Origin: Alphaproteobacteria bacterium
Lineage (GTDB): Bacteria > Pseudomonadota > Alphaproteobacteria > Micavibrionales > Micavibrionaceae
Length of the DNA: 34,876 bases
Reading direction: 5' to 3'
Assembly: GCA_020442425.1 (NCBI GenBank)
Contig: JAGRKB010000009.1
Span: 1-34,876 of the forward strand
Position 1 is the first letter of the stretch; every line of letters begins with the position of its first letter. Below, piece by piece: positions 7,964 to 15,929 of this stretch. A program made the position numbers and the translations under genes. The notes below the pieces were generated by a model that ran no database searches, had not been told where the DNA came from, and worked only from the letters and a program-made list of their open reading frames with translations.

Positions 7964-8422
7964 TTAGTCAGAAGTTCTGGCAAGCGTTTCCCGAATGTTA
8001 TCCGGTTCTTCATCCATTTTTTTAAAGACATAAAAATGGGCTAAGCAATAGCGACAAATTCCCGAGAGGGCTATGGAGAGGGCGAAAATGACAAAGCCGA
8101 ACCAGTTTGTTGTCCATTCTAATACAGAGAGGCTTGCGACGCGGATGATTGCTGCCAGAAGACTGGATTTTAGAAAGCGGTATAGGCTTTTCCAAGAGAA
8201 GTCCAATTCCCGCTCGGCGAAGGTAATATATAGATAGAGAAAATAGGCCATGACGGTTCCTGCGAGAAAACCGATTAAGCCACTGAGTGTGAGTGACCAG
8301 TCGAGTAGATAATGTATCAGGTTTGATGTCAGCAAGTCTGTTAACAGAGGGGCGGAGCCTACTCCAAAGAATTTTAGGGTCTTTTCTTTCAGATCAGACA
8401 AGGTATTGGAGAAATCTATCAT
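7964..8422 (-). CDS. Small multi-pass membrane protein, GtrA-like
   Basis: This 152-residue protein has about four hydrophobic segments (near 45-70, 85-105, 108-130). The pattern FLAGTVMAYFLYLYITF, then a Lys/Arg-containing loop, then ICRYCLAHFYVFKK at the end resembles the GtrA fold, whose last helix usually ends in a Phe-Asn/His-Phe-x-x-x-x-x-x-Phe motif. GtrA proteins are thought to flip polyprenyl-linked sugars. The gene starts 38 bp after holA and probably shares its transcript. The similarity is weak, so the function is a suggestion. Confidence 0.5.
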   Translation of the reverse strand: MIDFSNTLSDLKEKTLKFFGVGSAPLLTDLLTSNLIHYLLDWSLTLSGLIGFLAGTVMAYFLYLYITFAERELDFSWKSLYRFLKSSLLAAIIRVASLSVLEWTTNWFGFVIFALSIALSGICRYCLAHFYVFKKMDEEPDNIRETLARTSD

Positions 8423-8459
8423 CGTGTCACGAATTTTTTGTTAGTTGAAATGGTAGGTT

Positions 8460-9479
8460 TTACATTGATGCCAATTTTAAAATCGTTTCAGCGACCAATG
8501 TTTGAGATGGAGTTCCCGTTCTTTTTGTTTCTGCTTCGATTTCATTCAGGCGCGCTAGCATTTTTCTTAGAACAGTAGAAGGGAATTTGTTGACCTGTGA
8601 TTTAAACATGTCCTCAACTTTAAAAAAGATTGGAGGTTGTAGCCCCTTCATTGCAGCCTCTATGGGGAGAGATTGGTCATCCATTTTTGCTTTGACCTGA
8701 TGTAATCTGCGGACATGATTTTGCAGTGAGCGCAGGATAATAATCAATTCAGTGTCTTCTGCCAGTAGCTTGTTATATGTCGCAATGGCTTTTTGAGGGT
8801 TGCGACCCGTTGCAGCATAGAGCAAATCATTTATGTTTTGTGATCCTGAATCGCCGCATGCTTCTTGAGCCTCTGCAATTGTGATGGGTGTGGTGTCGTT
8901 GCCTTTATAGAGATCGAGTTTTTCAATTTCCATACGGGCCCTGCCGCGATCTCCTTTAAGCGCTATGCCGAGCCATGCAATCGCATCGTTTGCGGCGGCT
9001 CTGTTTTTTTCTGTGAGAAGTTCGCGCAGGAATCGTCCCATGTCGCGTTCGTCTTGGATGTAACACGGGATGGCAGTTGCGTTGTCTGCTTCCTCACAAA
9101 TTTTTCTCAAGGCATCGCGCGGGCGTAGGTCTCCCCCTTCTATAACGACAAGAGTTTCATCGTTCGGGTTACTTTTTAGCCAGTCTTTAAGGGCGACCGC
9201 GAATTTTGATCCTGGCGCTGTGATTCGAACCAGTCTCATTCCTCCCATTAGGGATTGAGCGTTCACTTCGTCAAAGAATCGCGCTTGATCGTCTTCGATA
9301 ATGTCACCGGTCAGGTGCGCGGCGTTAAAGGGGTCATTGAGATCGGCTACTACTTTTTTGCCCAAAATTTCTGCGCGCTCTTTGACTAGTCCTTGGTCTG
9401 GACCATAAACCAGAATAGCCCGCATCTTTGGGTCGGGGTTTTTCAGGAATGGGTCAATCTGGCGGAATGTGAGCTTCAT
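8460..9479 (-). CDS. holA: DNA polymerase III subunit delta
   Basis: HolA is the wrench subunit of the clamp loader; it opens the beta sliding clamp and works with DnaX and HolB. At 339 residues it has normal length. The N-terminal strand MRAILVYGPDQGLVKERAEIL lacks a true Walker A lysine, as expected for delta, which does not hydrolyse ATP. The central region with LVVIEGGDLRPRDALRK and the helical C-terminal collar domain ending ETKRTGTPSQTLVAETIL are typical. It starts 12 bp after lptE, in the widespread leuS-lptE-holA order. Confidence 0.95.
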   Translation of the reverse strand: MKLTFRQIDPFLKNPDPKMRAILVYGPDQGLVKERAEILGKKVVADLNDPFNAAHLTGDIIEDDQARFFDEVNAQSLMGGMRLVRITAPGSKFAVALKDWLKSNPNDETLVVIEGGDLRPRDALRKICEEADNATAIPCYIQDERDMGRFLRELLTEKNRAAANDAIAWLGIALKGDRGRARMEIEKLDLYKGNDTTPITIAEAQEACGDSGSQNINDLLYAATGRNPQKAIATYNKLLAEDTELIIILRSLQNHVRRLHQVKAKMDDQSLPIEAAMKGLQPPIFFKVEDMFKSQVNKFPSTVLRKMLARLNEIEAETKRTGTPSQTLVAETILKLASM

Positions 9480-9491
9480 ATTTTTATTATT

Positions 9492-9980
9492 TTATTGTCT
9501 GTTTAAGAACAGGTTTAACTGGGTTTCCGTTTGGCGCGCTAAATCACGTAATGCGTTTTCTCTGGCTGTGTTTTCTGCAACGCGGGTTGCAAATTCACTT
9601 TTGAGAACGTTATAGCTGGTAACTGCCTGTAAATCACGGAGCAGAACATCTTTTCCGGTATGGTCGGTTAAGATCATGCGTGTTTTCAGTCGGAGCTGGG
9701 CGCGAGTGGCCTCAGAAGATTTTGTAATCGCCAGCTCTTTATCTGATTCATGAATTTTTTCTATGGTCAGTCGATATTGGGTCTGGGATGGTTTTCCATC
9801 CGAATGAAGGCGGTCGATCAATTCGTTTCTTAGAAATTGTCCTTCGCGATCAGGAATAATGGCAATAGAGACGGGAGCAGAGGTCGATCCGGCGTCATTG
9901 CTGAATTTGCCGTGAACGGGGTGGAATCCGCACGCCGAAAGCGTGAGAGAAATCAGGAAAAGGGGTAAAAATTTGATCAT
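9492..9980 (-). CDS. lptE: LPS-assembly lipoprotein LptE
   Basis: LptE plugs the LptD barrel and helps insert lipopolysaccharide in the outer leaflet of the outer membrane. The 162-residue product has a short signal peptide with lipobox LSAC and the lipidated Cys at residue 17, directly followed by GFHPVHG, the hallmark start of alphaproteobacterial LptE. The rest shows alternating strands (VSIAIIPDREGQFLRNELID, ARAQLRLKTRMILTDHTGKD) and a C-terminal helix. It is followed closely by holA. Upstream, a separate small gene on the plus strand breaks the usual link with leuS. It implies that the organism makes LPS. Confidence 0.9.
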   Translation of the reverse strand: MIKFLPLFLISLTLSACGFHPVHGKFSNDAGSTSAPVSIAIIPDREGQFLRNELIDRLHSDGKPSQTQYRLTIEKIHESDKELAITKSSEATRAQLRLKTRMILTDHTGKDVLLRDLQAVTSYNVLKSEFATRVAENTARENALRDLARQTETQLNLFLNRQ

Positions 9981-10047
9981 GGGAGCAAGGTAGCGTATTT
10001 TTTGATTTGTTGAAAGTTAGTCCTGCAAATCAAATAAATAATTTATT

Positions 10048-10076
10048 TTGCATAATCCATCGCTTTGTGATATCCT
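10048..10076 (+). promoter_or_regulatory. Promoter of the 45-residue gene
   Basis: TTGCAT and TATCCT are separated by 17 bp, 44 bp before a start codon with a consensus ribosome-binding site. Confidence 0.55.
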
Positions 10077-10119
10077 CTGGAAATTAGTTATAACGGATTT
10101 GAGTTGTTTGAGGTGAAAT

Positions 10120-10257
10120 ATGAGTAACGGAATTAGCATGTTAAAATTAGAATTTGGCCAAAATGCTCGTCAAATGGGCGCTGGTGTTTTGAAAGATGCA
10201 AAAAAATATAATCAAGTAGATACTAATCAAGGTTTTGATTATCGACCAAGAAAGTAG
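10120..10257 (+). CDS. Small basic protein of 45 residues, unknown
   Basis: This short gene has every signal of a real one. A promoter lies at 10048-10076, a consensus Shine-Dalgarno GAGGTGA sits 4 bp before the ATG, and an intrinsic terminator begins 5 bp after the TAG stop. The product starts MSNGISMLKLEFGQNARQMG and ends NQGFDYRPRK. It is hydrophilic and basic, with one likely amphipathic helix (residues 7-30), no cysteine and no membrane segment. It lies between lptE and leuS on the opposite strand to both. No family is recognised. A peptide acting on RNA, membranes or a partner protein is possible but not shown. Confidence 0.7.
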   Translation: MSNGISMLKLEFGQNARQMGAGVLKDAKKYNQVDTNQGFDYRPRK

Positions 10258-10261
10258 CAAG

Positions 10262-10291
10262 AAAAAACGGCCGATAGGCCGTTTAATTTTT
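10262..10291. terminator. Bidirectional intrinsic terminator
   Basis: The stem AAACGGCC / GGCCGTTT with loop GATA has an A-tract on the left and a T-rich tract on the right. It serves the 45-residue gene rightward and leuS leftward, so leuS and lptE are probably transcribed separately. Confidence 0.85.
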
Positions 10292-10292
10292 G

Positions 10293-10347
10293 TGTGCGTT
10301 TATGTGCCTTATCTGTGCGTTTATGTGCCTTATCTATGTGCCTTATC
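10293..10347. repeat. 21-bp tandem repeat at the 3' end of leuS
   Basis: Two exact copies of a 21-bp unit (10293-10313 and 10314-10334) containing TATGTGCCTTATC are followed by a third partial copy of that 13-mer (10335-10347), which runs into the leuS stop codon. The likely origin is slippage at the gene end. Confidence 0.8.
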
Positions 10348-12892
10348 CCGCCACCACGTTGACGATGCGGTTTGGAACCACAATCACTTTTCGGATGGTT
10401 TTTCCTTCTAAGGCGTTTGCGACACTTTCTTCAGAAAGGGCTGCTTTTTCAGCTTCTTCTTTTGCTGTATCAGTCGGGAGTTGAATTGTGGCTTTCAGCT
10501 TGCCGTTAATCTGAATGGCTATGGTGACGGAGTCTGCTACCAAAAACTCAGGATTAACTGTCGGCCAAGCTGTTCTGACCAGCATTTCCTTATGGCCTAG
10601 TTCAGACCACAATTCTTCGGTCAGGTGTGGGGCCATCGGATTAAGTCCGCGGATCATGTATTCAACGGCTTCCTTATAAATGCCCGTGTCCCCTGCTTCA
10701 GGTTTGAAAGCTTCGATTGCGTTATAAAGCTCACGCAATTTGGCAACCGCTTTATTCATATGGAAGGCTTCGATGGACTGGCCGACTGCATGAATGGCTT
10801 GGTGCGCCATTTTTTGCAGTTGAAGAGCTGCTTCACTTGGAGTGCCTTGTGGGGCAGTCAGAATGGTGTCTTTTGCGTCCAGAATAAAGCTATGCAGACG
10901 GTTGATGAAACGCCATGATCCGCCGAGACCTGCCTCTGTCCATTCCAGATCACGATCGGGTGGAGAGTCAGAGAGGATAAACATCCGCGCAGCATCGGCG
11001 CCGTAGCTATCCAGAATGTCTTGCGGGTCAATCGTGTTGCGTTTTGACTTGGACATTTTTTCAACGCGGCCTGCCACGACAGGTTCGTGGTTTCCGGTTG
11101 TCATGACCCAATTGCCGTTTTCGTCTTTCATCACGTCTTTCGGGTACACCCATTTGCCGTCTTTGTCTTTATAGGTCATGTGGTTGATCATGCCTTGGGT
11201 ATAAAGACCTGCGAAGGGTTCGGGGGTATCCATGTATCCGCATTTCGAAAGGGCGCGGGTAAAGAAACGGGAATAAAGCAAGTGCAGAACAGCGTGTTCG
11301 ACACCGCCTATATATTGGTCAACAGGCAGCCAGTATGCTGCTTTGTCTTTTGCAAAGCCGATGCCGTCATTTTTCGGATCAGCATAGCGGGCAAAGTACC
11401 AGCTTGATTCAAAGAAGGTATCGAATGTGTCTGTTTCACGCTGAGCATCTTTTCCACATGTCGGGCATTTGACTTTCTTCCATGTCGGATGGTGGACAAG
11501 CGGGTTGCCCGGTTTATCAAATGTAACATCTGAGGGGAGCTCAACAGGTAATTGGTTTTCAGGGACAGGAACGGTACCGCAATCATCACAATAAATGATC
11601 GGGATCGGGCAACCCCAGTAACGTTGGCGGGAAATTCCCCAATCGCGCAGGCGGTATTGTGTAATACCTGTGCCGCGTCCGATCTCTTCCATTTTCTTTA
11701 TGGCGGCTGCTTTGGACTCTGTCGTGCTCATGCCGTTCATAAAGTCGGAATTGACCATGACGCCGTCATCGACGAATGGAAGTTCAACAGGTGATCCGTC
11801 TTTTGGTGCAACGACTTGAGTGATTTCCAATCCGTATTTGGTCGCAAAATCAAAGTCACGTTGATCGTGTGCGGGGCAGCCGAAAATGGCGCCTGTGCCG
11901 TAATCCATCAGAATAAAGTTTGCAAGATAGAGCGGCAATTTCTTACCTTCGACAAACGGATGGTCAACGAAATGGCCTGTGTTGTATCCGATTTTTTCTG
12001 CCTGTTCGATGGCGGCTTCGGACGTTCCCATCGCTTGGCATTTTTTCACGAAGTCATCGAACCCGTCTTGTCCTGTGCAGAGTTGTTGTGCGAGTGGGTG
12101 ATCGGCAGCCATGGCTGCAAAGGAGGCCCCATAGAGTGTATCGGGGCGTGTGGTGAAAACGTCCAATGTTTCGTTGCTGTCAATTACGTTGAAAGTAAAG
12201 CGGCAGCCTTGGGATTTTCCGATCCAGTTTTCCTGCATGATGCGGACTTTTTCAGGCCAGCGATCTAGTCCTTTAATTGCTTCCAGAAGTTCTTCAGCGT
12301 AGTCGGTGATTTTTAAAGACCATTGGTTGAGTTTTTTGCGCTCAACTGGTGCGTCTGTGCGCCAGCCTTTGCCGTCAATCACTTGTTCGTTGGCAAGAAC
12401 TGTGTGATCGACAGGGTCCCAGTTGACCATCATTTCCTTGCGGTATGCGAGGCCATTTTTCAGGAAATCCAAAAACATTTTCTGTTCGTGCTTGTAGTAC
12501 TCAGGCAAGCAGGTTGTGACTTCACGGTCCCAGTCAATGGAGAGGCCCATTTGTTTCAACTGGATTTTCATCGCAACGATGTTTTCCAGTGTCCAGTCTT
12601 TCGGGTGTGCACCGCGTTCCAGGGCTGCGTTTTCAGCAGGCAATCCGAATGCGTCCCAGCCCATCGGGTGCAGAACATTGTATCCTTGAGCGGTTCTGTA
12701 TCGTGCGACAACGTCCCCTAGGGAGTAGTTACGGACATGGCCCATGTGGATGCGGCCGGACGGATAGGGAAACATTTCGAGGACGTAATATTTCTTCTTT
12801 GAAGAATCTTCGGTGACGTGGAAAACGTTTTCATCGTCCCATTTTTTACGCCATTTTTCTTCCGTTTCACGAATATTGTACCGCTCAGCCAT
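10343..12892 (-). CDS. leuS: Leucyl-tRNA synthetase
   Basis: This class I synthetase charges tRNA-Leu in the cytoplasm and edits mischarged products. From the ATG at 12892 it is 849 residues, starting MAERYNIRETEEKW; this start has a GAGGA ribosome site and matches the family, whereas an in-frame ATG 21 codons earlier gives an unusual N-terminus. The class I HIGH motif is HMGH near residues 49-52, and KMSKS occurs as EKMSKSKRNTIDPQD near 620. Between them lies the CP1 editing domain (TTRPDTLYGASF, with the GTGAIFGCPAHDQRDFDFA region). The zinc-type cysteine pairs CDDCG and CPTCG are present. The C-terminal anticodon-binding and tail domains are complete. Confidence 0.97.
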   Translation of the reverse strand: MAERYNIRETEEKWRKKWDDENVFHVTEDSSKKKYYVLEMFPYPSGRIHMGHVRNYSLGDVVARYRTAQGYNVLHPMGWDAFGLPAENAALERGAHPKDWTLENIVAMKIQLKQMGLSIDWDREVTTCLPEYYKHEQKMFLDFLKNGLAYRKEMMVNWDPVDHTVLANEQVIDGKGWRTDAPVERKKLNQWSLKITDYAEELLEAIKGLDRWPEKVRIMQENWIGKSQGCRFTFNVIDSNETLDVFTTRPDTLYGASFAAMAADHPLAQQLCTGQDGFDDFVKKCQAMGTSEAAIEQAEKIGYNTGHFVDHPFVEGKKLPLYLANFILMDYGTGAIFGCPAHDQRDFDFATKYGLEITQVVAPKDGSPVELPFVDDGVMVNSDFMNGMSTTESKAAAIKKMEEIGRGTGITQYRLRDWGISRQRYWGCPIPIIYCDDCGTVPVPENQLPVELPSDVTFDKPGNPLVHHPTWKKVKCPTCGKDAQRETDTFDTFFESSWYFARYADPKNDGIGFAKDKAAYWLPVDQYIGGVEHAVLHLLYSRFFTRALSKCGYMDTPEPFAGLYTQGMINHMTYKDKDGKWVYPKDVMKDENGNWVMTTGNHEPVVAGRVEKMSKSKRNTIDPQDILDSYGADAARMFILSDSPPDRDLEWTEAGLGGSWRFINRLHSFILDAKDTILTAPQGTPSEAALQLQKMAHQAIHAVGQSIEAFHMNKAVAKLRELYNAIEAFKPEAGDTGIYKEAVEYMIRGLNPMAPHLTEELWSELGHKEMLVRTAWPTVNPEFLVADSVTIAIQINGKLKATIQLPTDTAKEEAEKAALSEESVANALEGKTIRKVIVVPNRIVNVVAG

Positions 12893-12970
12893 TTTATTGT
12901 CCTCATTTTGCTGTGAAGGACAATACAGGTAGCATAGAAAATCCCTGTTTTTCAATGGCTTTGGGTAAAA

Positions 12971-13558
12971 TTATTTCAGGTTCAGGCCTTTGTCTTTGAG
13001 TTCGTCAAGGATTGTGTAGTTATCCCGTATAAAGATCTCGTTATACGTTGATCCGAGAAGACCCTGGAATTGTGACGGGAACAAGCAGTTGTTGGCTTCC
13101 CCTTTTGACGGTTTCTGGAATTTATGGGTAAAGCGTACGAGAACCGAATTGAATTCAAAGTTTCCCGGATCAGAGAAGCTCGGACCATCGACACTTAGAT
13201 GAAGCGAAAGGCGGGATTTCTGATTGGTAAAATTGTAAGCCAGAGCGGCTCCACTATCAAAGCGGTCGCCGATATCGCAACCCAGAGCTTTGGATTCATT
13301 TTTTGATAACCCCAGCTTTATGATGTTCTTTTTCTTATTCAGCTCAGAGTTTTCCGGATAAAAATCATCAAGACTTCTGCCCCTTTCAACAGCCGCAATG
13401 GCAGGAAGCATATCATTTTTAAAGCCGCTGATGGCTTTGCCTTTTTCATGTTGAGAAAAGAGCGAAGCGGAGCTGTAAGTGCCGATACTGCATCCTCCTA
13501 ATCCTAAGGGTAGGATCAGAGTGCATAAGAATAGCGACAGCTTGAAGCACTTTGTCAT
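12971..13558 (-). CDS. Hypothetical lipoprotein
   Basis: This 195-residue predicted lipoprotein has signal peptide MTKCFKLSLFLCTLILPLGL and lipobox LGGC (Cys 23). The mature part has no recognised domain. It is mixed strand and helix, with two further cysteines in the mature chain (in LGCDIG and NNCLFP) that could pair in the periplasm. It lies 78 bp upstream of leuS in the same direction and may share its transcript. Its own upstream region is the AT-rich gap before the comM remnant. Confidence 0.75.
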   Translation of the reverse strand: MTKCFKLSLFLCTLILPLGLGGCSIGTYSSASLFSQHEKGKAISGFKNDMLPAIAAVERGRSLDDFYPENSELNKKKNIIKLGLSKNESKALGCDIGDRFDSGAALAYNFTNQKSRLSLHLSVDGPSFSDPGNFEFNSVLVRFTHKFQKPSKGEANNCLFPSQFQGLLGSTYNEIFIRDNYTILDELKDKGLNLK

Positions 13559-13734
13559 AATATAATCTTAACAAAATTATGCTCTCATCGCGATGAAAAT
13601 CTTTGCTGTGCCGCGGAAATCTGTGAAAAATTGAAGAAAATTTGAAATTTATGCGGCTCAAATTTGTGCGTAAATTTTCTCGGATGCTGCACAAACGTCT
13701 TGGTTGTGCCGTAAAATCCATGTACATCAAACAC

Positions 13735-13851
13735 ATGGTTGCACGAATTAGAACAGTTGCGTTTCGCGGGATAGATGTCCTTGATATTGATGTCGAGGTG
13801 CAGATAGCCTCGGGTCTCCCTGCGTTCACGATAGCCGGATACACTAAATGA
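13735..13851 (+). pseudogene. Duplicated 5' end of comM (remnant)
   Basis: The first 33 codons match the start of the intact comM at 14400 with no amino-acid change. All eight base differences are at synonymous third positions, at codons 12, 22, 24, 26, 28, 30, 31 and 33. At codon 34 the similarity fades, and after five more codons a TGA overlaps the ATG of the next gene (ATGA). There is no clear ribosome site before its ATG. The synonymous-only pattern means both copies diverged as working comM alleles, so this is better explained by recombination with a related comM than by a fresh local duplication. Confidence 0.85.
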
Positions 13852-14390
13852 TTTTGCTGAAGCGAATAATTATGAGCTCTCTTGCCTTGGCCATTTTGGG
13901 TATTGTAGCAATGATAGTTTTGGTTCTTTTGGAAATAAATCATTGGCATAGTAACTACATAGTGGCTGTAAAAGAACATATTCCGACCAAGATAAAAATA
14001 GACAAAATATTGGCTGATGACTATGAGGAAGCGCTGCCTGGCGGCTGGTGTCATGGGCTTGCTTTTAAAATAAGCAATTCATCACTTCTAGAAATCAATC
14101 GGCAAGGGTTAGATTTCTTTAAAGATATATCCCCTTCGGACGCTGTAAAAACTAAAGGAAGTGAAAGTTATTGGACGGAATGGAAAGAAAAAACCAATTA
14201 TTTCACAGATGATGGGGCGCAGATTCCCTCAGGTTGTTTAACTGAGTTTGAAAAGTTTAGGAAAAAGAATGGGTACGTTTTGAGGCGTGATACAAAAGTA
14301 TATTATACCTATGTCAAGCATAGGGGTTATTCTAACATCTCAGTGTATCCTGAGTGGGGAATAGTCGTTTATGGCAGCTGGGCAAATTGA
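13848..14390 (+). CDS. Unknown membrane-anchored protein inserted before comM
   Basis: This 180-residue protein has one N-terminal transmembrane segment (about residues 8-30) and a soluble domain of about 150 residues, presumably periplasmic. No family is recognised. Visible features are a polar domain rich in Lys, Tyr and Trp, two cysteines (GGWCHGLAF and PSGCLTEF), and a YYTYVKHRGYSNISVYPEWG stretch near the end that looks like beta strands. The ATG at 13848 overlaps the stop of the comM remnant (ATGA); an internal ATG at 13872 is also possible. Its DNA is visibly more AT-rich than comM, which fits acquisition. Its stop overlaps the comM Shine-Dalgarno (GAGGT at 14389), so it may be cotranslated with comM. 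Confidence 0.65.
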   Translation: MILLKRIIMSSLALAILGIVAMIVLVLLEINHWHSNYIVAVKEHIPTKIKIDKILADDYEEALPGGWCHGLAFKISNSSLLEINRQGLDFFKDISPSDAVKTKGSESYWTEWKEKTNYFTDDGAQIPSGCLTEFEKFRKKNGYVLRRDTKVYYTYVKHRGYSNISVYPEWGIVVYGSWAN

Positions 14391-14399
14391 GGTCAGATA

Positions 14400-15929
14400 A
14401 TGGTTGCACGAATTAGAACAGTTGCGTTTCGCGGAATAGATGTCCTTGATATTGATGTCGAGGTTCAGATTGCCTCCGGTCTGCCTGCCTTTACGATTGT
14501 GGGTCTTCCCGATAAGGCGGTGGGTGAGAGTAAAGAGCGCGTTCGCGCTGCGCTTCACGCGATGGGATTGGCTCTTCCCGCCAAGCGTATGACAGTGAAT
14601 CTTGCTCCTGCTGATGTGACTAAAGAAGGGTCGCATTACGATTTGCCGATTGCGCTGGGGTTGTTGGTTGCTATGGAGGTTTTGCCTCAAGATGCTGTCG
14701 AGAGCTTTTATGCGCTGGGGGAATTGGGACTTGATGGTTCGTTGCGTGAAGTGACTGGTGTTTTGCCTGCGGCCTTGCAAGCGCAAGCGAATGGTTGCGG
14801 ATTGATTTGCCCTGCTCCTTGTGGCGGGGAAGCCGCATGGGCCGGAGAAGTCGATATTCTTGCTCCACAAAATTTATTGCAGCTCATCAATCATTTTAAA
14901 GGGGTGCAGGTTATTGTTCGTCCTGAAGCGGATATGCGCAGCGCGGCGCTACAAACTGCTCGTGATATGGCAGATGTGAAGGGACAGGAAAGTGCAAAGC
15001 GTGCTTTGGAAATTACGGCTGCCGGAGGTCATAATCTGTTGATGATTGGGCCGCCAGGCTCGGGAAAATCTATGTTGGCCTCCTGTCTACCCGGTATTTT
15101 GCCGGAACTCTCCCCGCGTGAAGCGCTCGAGACTTCGATCATTCATTCTTTGGCGGGGACGTTGCCCGAGGGCGGTCTCATAAGGGCGCGCCCCTATCGT
15201 GATCCGCATCATTCGGCATCCCAGCCTGCGTTGATTGGTGGTGGGCATAAGGCCAAGCCCGGTGAAATTTCTTTGGCACATCACGGTGTGTTGTTTCTTG
15301 ATGAGTTGCCTGAATTTGCAAAAGCAACGCTTGAGTCTTTACGTCAACCGCTCGAGACAGGAGAGGCTCTGGTTGCGCGGGTGAATTATCATGTGACCTA
15401 TCCTGCACGGTTTCAATTGGTAGCGGCTATGAATCCTTGTCGATGTGGGTATTTTGGAACAGTCGGTGAAGAATGCACCAAAGCTCCGCGATGTGCCGAG
15501 GATTATCAGGGGAAGTTATCAGGCCCGCTTCTTGACCGAATTGATTTGCAGGTGGATGTCCCGCCGCTTTCAATTGAAGAGCTGTCGGCGCAGCCTAGGG
15601 GAGAAAGCTCTGCTGCTGTGGCGGCGCGTGTGGCTCAAGCTCGGACGCTTCAAGCTCAACGTTTTTCTGCGCTGGGGGCGGCAAGTTATGTTCGCGTGAA
15701 TGCTGATGCGCAAGGGTCTGTACTTGAAGAGATCGCCCAAATGGAGGAAGGGGCTGAAAAGCTCATGAAATCGGCTGCGGAGAAATTGAAACTTTCAGCG
15801 CGGAGTTGGTATAGGATGCTTCGTGTGGCTCGCACGATTGCCGATCTGGATGGTGCTCCTGATAAAATAGGGTCTGCGCATATTGCGGAGGCTCTCAGTT
15901 ATCGTCGTCTAAGACTGGCAGATTTATAG
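14400..15929 (+). CDS. comM: YifB/ComM family AAA+ ATPase (Mg-chelatase-like)
   Basis: ComM is a hexameric branch-migration helicase that helps integrate single-stranded DNA during natural transformation. The 509-residue product has the N-terminal Lon-like fold (MVARIRTVAFRGIDVLDIDV to about 170). The AAA+ domain carries Walker A GPPGSGKS at about 217-224 and Walker B VLFLDE at about 297-302, and the conserved MNPCRCGYFG zinc-type cysteine motif and C-terminal helical domain are present. It appears complete. Its first 33 codons are repeated upstream as a remnant, with an unknown gene between. It converges with the hydrolase gene, overlapping it by 6 bp. Confidence 0.95.
   Translation: MVARIRTVAFRGIDVLDIDVEVQIASGLPAFTIVGLPDKAVGESKERVRAALHAMGLALPAKRMTVNLAPADVTKEGSHYDLPIALGLLVAMEVLPQDAVESFYALGELGLDGSLREVTGVLPAALQAQANGCGLICPAPCGGEAAWAGEVDILAPQNLLQLINHFKGVQVIVRPEADMRSAALQTARDMADVKGQESAKRALEITAAGGHNLLMIGPPGSGKSMLASCLPGILPELSPREALETSIIHSLAGTLPEGGLIRARPYRDPHHSASQPALIGGGHKAKPGEISLAHHGVLFLDELPEFAKATLESLRQPLETGEALVARVNYHVTYPARFQLVAAMNPCRCGYFGTVGEECTKAPRCAEDYQGKLSGPLLDRIDLQVDVPPLSIEELSAQPRGESSAAVAARVAQARTLQAQRFSALGAASYVRVNADAQGSVLEEIAQMEEGAEKLMKSAAEKLKLSARSWYRMLRVARTIADLDGAPDKIGSAHIAEALSYRRLRLADL

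Noticed and set aside
12893-12955. In-frame N-terminal extension of leuS by 21 codons
   Set aside because: It places residues MKNRDFLCYLYC before the family-typical MAERYNIRETEEKW, and the GAGGA ribosome site lies between the two starts, directly serving the shorter form.
13642-13734. Coding extension upstream of the comM remnant
   Set aside because: It is basic and lacks similarity to comM, and the family start is the ATG at 13735. The extension is probably chance open frame.
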